Shown one piece after another: positions 27,116 through 33,083 of a stretch of DNA of 33,083 bases. The notes beneath the pieces were generated by a model that saw only the letters and a list, made by a program, of their open reading frames with translations, ran no database searches and was not told where the DNA came from. Position 1 is the stretch's first letter, and every line of letters begins with the position of its first letter. Source of the stretch: Chara braunii (taxonomy: Eukaryota; Streptophyta; Charophyceae; Charales; Characeae); the NCBI GenBank assembly GCA_003427395.1, contig BFEA01000051.1:1026902-1059984 (forward strand), given 5' to 3'. A program made the translations under genes and the position numbers.

Positions 27116-28268
27116 TAGGGATCGGTGCGCTAATCTGGCGCTTATCTTCTGCCTAATGCGGTACATGCACGCGGTGTGTGCGGTGAGCGACCGTGTCGTG
27201 GGACGTGTGTAGTGAGGAGGGCGAAGATAAGTGGTGACCCAGGAGGTGAGGGGTATCGCCAGGAAGGTTATGGGGTGATTATTGGGTGTTCGCAGTGTGA
27301 TGAGAACTATCCGATGTGTGATTGATGCTGAGGTGGAACGGTTGTGCAATGCTGGTTGTGTCGAAGCAACGATTGGTCATGACAATCAACATCGGGTCAT
27401 CTGGTGAGAATATATGTGGTTGGGGGCAGCTATTTTGAGGTACGTTGCACCTAACCTTATCTACCCTCTTCAACACTTCTTACCGTGAGGATGTGTGTCC
27501 TGTCTTGAGAGTCCTCTCATGTGAAGAGTTATGTGCGCTCAACCTTGAGAGTCGTCAGCGTTCACGTGGAGCATCTGGAAGGAGAGGGCGGTGCTATAGA
27601 TGGGTTTTGAAGGGCAGGCCAGCCCTATGTGGGAGACGAGTATTGGGCATCTCTAAATAAACACCGGCAGGGGAAACCATTGGCTGTGATTGTCGTCCAG
27701 TTTGCGACGTTAAATAATTCATGAGGACACTTGGGGGCAGTCCTTAAATAGCCTCTTGATGAGCCAATCAGTGTAAGGCTCGCTGCACGGGAGGATAAAC
27801 AATGTGCTAGCGCTGGCCAGCTCAGCAGGACTCGGGGCACAGGGGTGGGTTGTGTGCACACCTTCAGACACGCACGCTATCTGGATTGCTCAGGGACGTT
27901 GACGACAAGAGACATTCAAGAAGAATTGAGGGAGGGGTAGATTCTAGGTGATAAGTTTGGGCAAGATTCCATTCTGCAAACAGACCCAACAAACGATTCT
28001 ATTTTTATTTCGATTAGTTAGATGGACAGCCATTGACATCTGACAGACAACATTAGTTAGAACTGTTTTCTGTTGTTTGTGCTTCTGTTTGCGGACTAGT
28101 CAAAGTAAAATAGTTTTGTTTGTAGGAATCTGAACTTACCTGTTGGACCCGAATGTATAGTCTTTGACATAGCTGCCGATTAATTATTTTATAAATCAGT
28201 CTGTACATGTCGTTGTGGTAGACATCGGACGTGTGTCCTAGTGCAGACGGTGTGCGATTCTGTAGCAT
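27116..28268 (+). other. Leader of element D
   Basis: About 1.15 kb between primer-binding site and gag with no recognised coding sequence. Only short open frames on both strands. Confidence 0.5.
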
Positions 28269-28272
28269 ATGA

Positions 28273-28866
28273 GTGACAGAGAGGTTCCACAAACCGGACG
28301 ACCAGATCTTGCGATCGGCTAAACGCCCGATTTCCCACTTGGCCTTAGGACCAGAGGGTGACAAATTTATGTTCCGCCAGGTTAGGGAGAGGCAGCAGCA
28401 GCAAAGGAGAGCTCTGGTAGTAGAGGCCAGCAGGGCGTTCCCAAGCGAAGCCGGTGTTTCAGCAGCCATGGCAACTGTTGCGCAGCAGAGTTCCCAAGCT
28501 GGTAGTTCAGAGTCTGTAGGGTCAACGGTCGCACAGACTCTGAGTCAGTCCACTGGCGTCATGGCGAGCCAGCCGTTAGTGATGACTCCCGAGGAGGTCA
28601 CCATACAGCGAGTTGTTGATCGCGAGGCACAACTACAGAAGGCTTTAGGAGAGATTAAGGCAGAAAAAGAAAGAATGATTAGGAGAAGAGACAGGTTGCA
28701 ACGGCGACAAGCGGACATTAGTGAGTTAGAGGAGATGCACCCAGAGGAGTTGGATGATCAGGTGAGAACCCTGAGGTCGGTCTTGTTAGGTGTATTAGAG
28801 ATGCAAGACCAGCAGACGACAATCTTACAGGACATCCAACAGAGTCTGGCCGTCTTGGTCGGATGA
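28273..28866 (+). pseudogene. Element D: gag N-terminal coiled-coil region
   Basis: The open frame starts without a convincing ATG (first in-frame Met at 28369). It encodes a Gln/Arg stretch (RQVRERQQQQRRALVVEA), a Ser/Thr-rich linker, then a clear coiled coil (REAQLQKALGEIKAEKERM, RRRDRLQRRQADISELEEM) and MQDQQTTILQDIQQSL, ending TGA. An ATG at 28269 starts a different frame that stops after 17 codons, consistent with a lost frame near the start. It corresponds to the coiled-coil region of element A. It is followed by about 185 bases of Pro-rich linker in broken frames before the capsid. Confidence 0.65.
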
Positions 28867-29051
28867 GCGTAGGCAGCACCATCACTGTCCAGGCCTGGTG
28901 TCTGGCCTGTTGTACATCCTCCTCCTTTTGTTCCACCGATGACTAGGGTATCCCCATATACCGCTCCAGCATCGCCTCAACCTGTCTCCTTGGTATGCCT
29001 TTAACAGGCGGGTTCTCAACAGGTCTTAGTGTCCAGGTTCTTGTACAGTGA
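28867..29051 (+). pseudogene. Element D: Pro-rich gag linker, broken
   Basis: One frame reads RPGVWPVVHPPPFVPP and SPYTAPASPQPVSLV, which fits a Pro-rich linker between coiled coil and capsid, but a stop and frame changes prevent continuity. Confidence 0.4.
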
Positions 29052-29786
29052 GTGTATTCCCAACCTCCGTTGCAGGTTGCCGTAACTGGGCAGCCTGCTG
29101 TCTCGCAGCTTGCAGAACCGCAGGGTATGCAGCCCCAGCAGTCAGTGCAGCAGCCTGCACCACAGGGTCCACAACCCGGAGTGATGGAGGGACCGGGACA
29201 AAGTCAATGGGTACCAAAGACGGCCATCGCCGCTCCTAAACCCTTCACAGGGGATAAGAGAGGTGAAGACCTCGACACTTGGTTGAGGGCAGTGCCGGTC
29301 TATGTCAAGTGCAAACTTACCTTGCCGCACGAGAAAGTATTTGTGGCTGCCTCCTATTTAGAGGGGAGTGCAGCACAATGGTTGAGTGGTTTAGTGCAGC
29401 TACAGGGGTACGGTCATGACTTTCGCGCTTGGGCGGTCACCCAAAAATTGGATGACTTCCTCAAGTTGGTGGAAGACAAGTGGCATGATCCGCAGGAGGC
29501 CCAAAAGGCTACTGACGCGATCCTGACACTGCACACGAGGCAATTTAAGTCAGTAAGGGAGGCCACTGACGCTGTAGAGCGTCTGATCTGTGTCCTTGGG
29601 GTGCGTTATGACCCCCTGGTCCTACTCACCTCCTACCTGAGATGCTTTCCCATGCCTCTAAGGAATCAGTTGGCAGGTGAGGCCAACATCAACATGCACA
29701 ACTTCCCATCGTTCAGCAAGAAGTCCCTAGACCTTGAAGCAAAGATAGGGCATGGTCAAACACCCACGCCGGACGGTAGGAAGTAG
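29052..29786 (+). pseudogene. Element D: gag capsid segment
   Basis: A Pro/Gln-rich start (QPPLQVAVTGQPAVSQLAEP, QQPAPQGPQPG) leads into a typical retrotransposon Gag domain: KPFTGDKRGEDLDTWLRAV, then KVFVAASYLEGSAAQWL, and LTSYLRCFPMPLRNQL. The frame opens right after a TGA and has no ATG start (first codon GTG), so it was part of a longer Gag. It ends with TAG at 29784-29786, but the same frame continues in the nucleocapsid segment. In a live element this builds the virus-like particle. Confidence 0.85.
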
Positions 29787-30239
29787 TCATTGCCTCCCAA
29801 CTGGAAGGCGAAGGTCCGCATTATGTTCGTCGACAATGATGGTTCAACCATCGAGTTGGACGACGAGTTCCAGGCGGGAGTAGGTTCAGAGGCTGGCAGC
29901 GTAGAGACTTCAGGGGGTGGAGTAGTCATTGCCGTAGCACAGAAAGGTAAGGCGATCGGTAGACGCCGCGAAGGTTCCCGGTCTAGAAGTCAAGTTGACC
30001 ACAATGCTCCTCCATGGGAGAAAGCGGGTCTCACTGAGGACGTGTGGAGAGACAGGTACACCAGGCAGGCTTGTATTCGTTGTGGCCAATATGGCCACAA
30101 CCAATTCAAGTGCCGCAATAAGAAGGTGACCGAAAAGATCCCGCCTACGATGGGGCAGGCGTTGGGATCCTCCGCTCCCGTTGGTAGCAATGTAGGCAGC
30201 AGCTTTGGCACCGCTCCAGGAAACACGTCGGGCCAGTAG
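29787..30239 (+). pseudogene. Element D: gag nucleocapsid segment, CCHC knuckle
   Basis: In frame with the capsid after one TAG. It has an acidic segment, a basic Arg/Ser-rich stretch (IGRRREGSRSRSQ), and a canonical zinc knuckle CIRCGQYGHNQFKC (C-x2-C-x4-H-x4-C) preceded by WRDRYTRQA. A Gly/Ser-rich tail ends at TAG 30237-30239. The knuckle is intact; it would bind element RNA. Confidence 0.87.
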
Positions 30240-30379
30240 GAATAGTAGTTGTTCCTGCTAGGGTCGAGGTGGTGGACACACCCTCACCATCTCGAGAGAT
30301 GGCCCAAGCTACTGACTCCATCGTCGTCCCACAAACACGTTCAGAACCATCGAGCCTTTGTTCGATGAATGTGTTTTAG

Positions 30380-30865
30380 TCCTTAGAGGAGCTAGAGGAG
30401 GAGTGGTCTAGATCAGACCCGCTAGCTTCTTGGACGGCATTAGTCAAAGCCCCTAAGGGTGAGATGTTCGTCAGCGNGGTGGTCATTGGCGGCCGCAAGG
30501 CCGGGGCCTATTATGACACTTGCTCGACACGGAACTTCATTAGTCGCGCGTGCGTTGAGAGGCTGCGCTTACAGGGGAAAGTGGAGCACCTGAGTCGACC
30601 AGTGGAGTTGACCTGTGCCAACAAACAGCGCATGGTAGTTAATGACTACCTTCAAAACGTTGAGTGTTGTTTCCCGTACACGGGAGGGGAACTGAGACAT
30701 CATGTTTCGTTCCTAGTGAGCGATGATCTCCCTATGGACATCTTGTTAGGTATGTACTACCTCCCTGTGGCACAACCCAGTTTGACTGAGACCGAAAAAT
30801 GGTCAAACACACTTTGCCAGGTGGAGGGACCGCCAGATTACGTAAGTTCAAAGCTAGTAGTCTGA
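30380..30865 (+). pseudogene. Element D: aspartic protease with altered active site
   Basis: The frame opens after TAG 30377-30379 with LEELEEEWSRSDPLASW, an ATG at 30464 being internal. The active-site loop reads AGAYYDTCSTRNFIS: the Gly of D-T-G is Cys (codon 30521-30523, TGC for GGC), which should prevent the catalytic loop. The later hydrophobic DILLG motif is present. One N at 30477 leaves one residue unknown. It overlaps the RT frame by 67 bases in a different frame. Confidence 0.82.
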
Positions 30866-32636
30866 TCGAGTCCTATGGATGCATGTGTGTGACCGCGTTC
30901 TATAATTATTATAAGCAAAATCAGGAGGAGGGTATGTATTTAGTTTATGTCTCTGCTGCAGGCGAGCCGGTGAAAATGCCGCTGGAGATAGAGGGGGTAG
31001 TTGCTATATACCCTGATCTATTTGAAGAGCCGACAGGGGTTGTTGAGAGGGAGGTCGTCCATGCGATAGAGATTATCCCAGGGTCAAGCATCCCAAAGGG
31101 TAGGATCTATCGGATGTCTCCAGGCGAGCTTGACGAGCTTCGCCGACAACTCAAGGAACTCATAGAGAAGGGGTGGATCCGACCGAGTGTCTCTCCTTAT
31201 GGTTCTCCAATCTCATTCGTACCAAAGAAGGGGGGCACTTTGAGGATGTGCATTGACTATAGTGGCCTCAATGCCATCACTGTCAAGAACCGAGAGCCCC
31301 TACCGCGCATCGGCGATTTGCTAGATAGAGTGCAAGGGTGTCGGTACTTTAGTAAGAGAGATCTGAAGTTCGGGTACCATCAGATTGTAATCCGGCCCGA
31401 GGATCAACACAAAACCGCTTTTCAGACCAGGTACGGTCCGTACGAGTCTGTGGTGATGCCTTTCGGCCTTTGCAATGCTCCTGACACCTTTCAGCACGCT
31501 ATGAATCGGATCTTTCATGACTACTTGGACAAGCTGGTCATCGTGTACCTCGATGACATACTTATCTTTAGTAGGACTGTCGAGGAGCATATGGCTCATT
31601 TGGACAAAGTCCTTAGTCTCCTTAGACAGCACAAGTTCAAGATTAACGGTGAGAAGTGCGAGTTTGGACGCACCCGTATCTTATACTTGGGTCATGAGAT
31701 TTTTGCAAGGGGATTGAAGCCCGATGACGCGAAGGTGGCCAGCATTCGTGACTGGCCGCGTCCTCAGTCCGTGACTGAGATGAGGTCTTTCTTAGGGATG
31801 ATCGGCGATTATCGCAATTTTGTGAAGAACTATAGGCTAAGCATAGTTGTCGCCCCTTTGACGGACCTGGCCCGCCTTGACACCCCATGGGAGTGGATAG
31901 ACAGGTGCGAGGCTGCTTTCAAACAACTGAAGCATGCGTTGACGCATCATGAGGTCTTGAAACTTCCTGATCCTGACAAGCCATTTATAGTAACCACGGA
32001 TGCTAGCCAATATGGCATAGGCGCCGTGCTTGTGCAGCAGGAGGGGCCAAAGTTGAGGCCTGTCGAGTACATGTCCAAAAAGATGCCCTCTCAAAAGTTG
32101 GCTAAGTCCACCTATGAGAAGGAGCTCAATGCGATCTATAAGGCGCTCACCCATTGGAGGCACTATCTCCTTGGGAGGTTCTTCTACGTCAGGACTGATC
32201 ACCAGACTCTGAAATGGATGAGAACCCAGCCTATGCTCTCTGACACTCTGAAGCGTTGGATTGAAGTCATAGAGCAGTATGACTTCGAGCCCCAGTATAT
32301 CAAGGGTGAGTATAACAAGGTTGCTGATGCTGATGCGTTGTCGCGTAGACCGGATTTCTCCAGTGCGCTGACTACTGAGTTTGGACTCACGGACGATGTC
32401 ACTTGCTCTATGGTGGAAGCCTATTGCGAGGATCTGTTCATGTCTGAGATCATCCACAGACTCGAGGCGAAGGACAAAGTGACTTCTGCCGAGTTTGAGT
32501 TGGTCAACGGCTTGCTGTTCCTTGAGAAGGCTGGGAATAAACGTTTGTGTGTGCCTAATAGAGAGTTTTTGCGCAGTTTATTTCTAGGAGAGTGCCACGA
32601 CACCACCGGCCATTTCGGTTTCAAGAAGACTGTAGC
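30799..32636 (+). CDS. Element D: open Ty3 RT-RNase H with start of integrase finger
   Basis: From ATG 30799 this frame is open for more than 600 codons. Order: KGWIRPSVSPYGSP, RMCIDYSGLNAITVKN, RDLKFGYHQI (motif A Asp), PFGLCNAPDTF, VIVYLDDILIF (YLDD, first residue about 250), the connection FLGMIGDYRNFV, then RNase H TTDASQYGIGAVL (Asp about 401), STYEKELNAI (Glu about 442), RTDHQTLKW (Asp about 467), ADADALSRRPDF and GECHDTTGHFGFKKT, the first half of the integrase HHCC finger. Catalytic residues of RT and RNase H are all present. Beyond GFKKTVA the reading continues into unrelated DNA to 33048, so the natural protein is cut before the finger's Cys pair. It is the best preserved pol piece in the window, though the element as a whole cannot work. 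Confidence 0.92.
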
Positions 32637-33083
32637 CAGTACCGGTTGGAAATGCGAATTGTGGTATGAGGTTGTGGGTTCAAAACTCCGCAGCCTAACG
32701 CATGGACACCGGCAGGGCATTAGAATGACGCACGGCTGGACACACACTCCCCTGGGCCGACGCATGGTACTATTACAGACACTGCCTGCGCACCACCCAG
32801 GGGGTCAGTCCATGGGTGTTGTATGCTGGTCTAGTCTTCACGTTGGTTGCTGGCTGTTGTTGGCTTTGGTCACTCTGATGATCTCCCCCAGTCCAGACAC
32901 TACACACATTATATCCACTTCCCACGGTAGTACAAGTGGTAGAACCCTCCAGTTTCATAATGTGGGTCACAGGTTCCAGTCCGGTTCTGGACTTTGGGGG
33001 GGTCCTGTCCAGATAGACCTGTCTCTACCACATACACACACACAATGAGATACTACCCCAGATACCACAATCCATACACACAT
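32637..33083 (+). other. Unrelated sequence replacing the integrase of element D
   Basis: Homology to integrase stops at about 32637. The open frame carries on to 33048 by chance, with low-complexity His/Thr/Ser content. A perfect pol III B-box, GGTTCAAAACT, lies at 32677-32687, about 44 bases after a partial A-box-like TAGCCAGTACCGG (32633-32645), so a SINE insertion is possible. A short CA repeat lies near 33030-33043. No second junction is visible before the window ends. Confidence 0.45.

Overview
The window looks like intergenic, repeat-filled nuclear DNA from a green-lineage eukaryote. The reasons are Ty3/gypsy chromodomain retrotransposons, primer-binding sites matching the plant initiator-Met tRNA pattern (TGGTATCAGAGC and one- or two-base variants), LINE remnants, solo LTRs, long GA/CT microsatellites and many CpG-decay changes. 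A streptophyte alga such as Chara is a reasonable guess, but I cannot prove it from sequence alone. I see no intact host gene, rRNA, CRISPR array or prokaryotic operon. Two single Ns, one 13-base N gap and one embedded sequencing adapter show this is draft assembly.

Layout. (1) 1-7190, mostly minus strand: Ty3 element A, running from a primer-binding site at 6441 down through leader, gag (coiled coil, capsid, zinc knuckle), protease, reverse transcriptase and RNase H to 920. There an LTR of another family (L1, 1-919) cuts in and runs off the window edge. A 5'-truncated LINE with poly(A) and target-site duplication (5140-6103) sits in the leader of A. (2) 7190-9060: non-coding DNA with a tRNA-like stretch, an inverted LTR-like arm and dispersed copies of the LINE 3' end. 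(3) 9177-12937: Ty3 element B, with LTR end, primer-binding site, a leader full of TGAYGTGGCR motifs, then the end of RNase H, integrase and a chromodomain; gag, protease and RT are missing. (4) 12940-17500: gene-free; a strongly purine-rich strand, GA arrays, the assembly gap, and a false 209-bp duplication around a mate-pair junction adapter (17075-17112). (5) 17501-21240: an unrecognised decayed coding stretch followed by Ty3 element C (RT, RNase H, integrase, chromodomain-like tail), broken many times. (6) 21283-25620: LTR L2, an inverted-repeat element (E) and a complete solo LTR (L3, 23602-24868) with perfect ends and a CCCTA target duplication, inserted inside E. (7) 25620-33083: a CCGG-rich cluster, AT-rich DNA, then Ty3 element D on the plus strand (LTR, primer-binding site, leader, gag, protease, a long open RT-RNase H frame), breaking into unrelated sequence at about 32637 inside the integrase zinc finger.

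How it fits together: the four Ty3 copies share one plan (coiled-coil gag, capsid, CCHC knuckle, aspartic protease, RT, RNase H, HHCC-DDE integrase, and a chromodomain in B and probably C). Every copy is dead: stops, frameshifts, lost catalytic residues (YLDN in C, DTC in the D protease, D to N in the A RNase H) and nested insertions. Relative timing can be read from nesting: A is older than both the LINE and L1, and E is older than L3.

I found no convincing new functional system. The best leads are the adapter artefact, the nested solo LTR with its inferable empty site, the unknown decayed coding stretch at 17501-18240 with a possible phase-0 intron, and the TGAYGTGGCR-rich LTR/leader of B.
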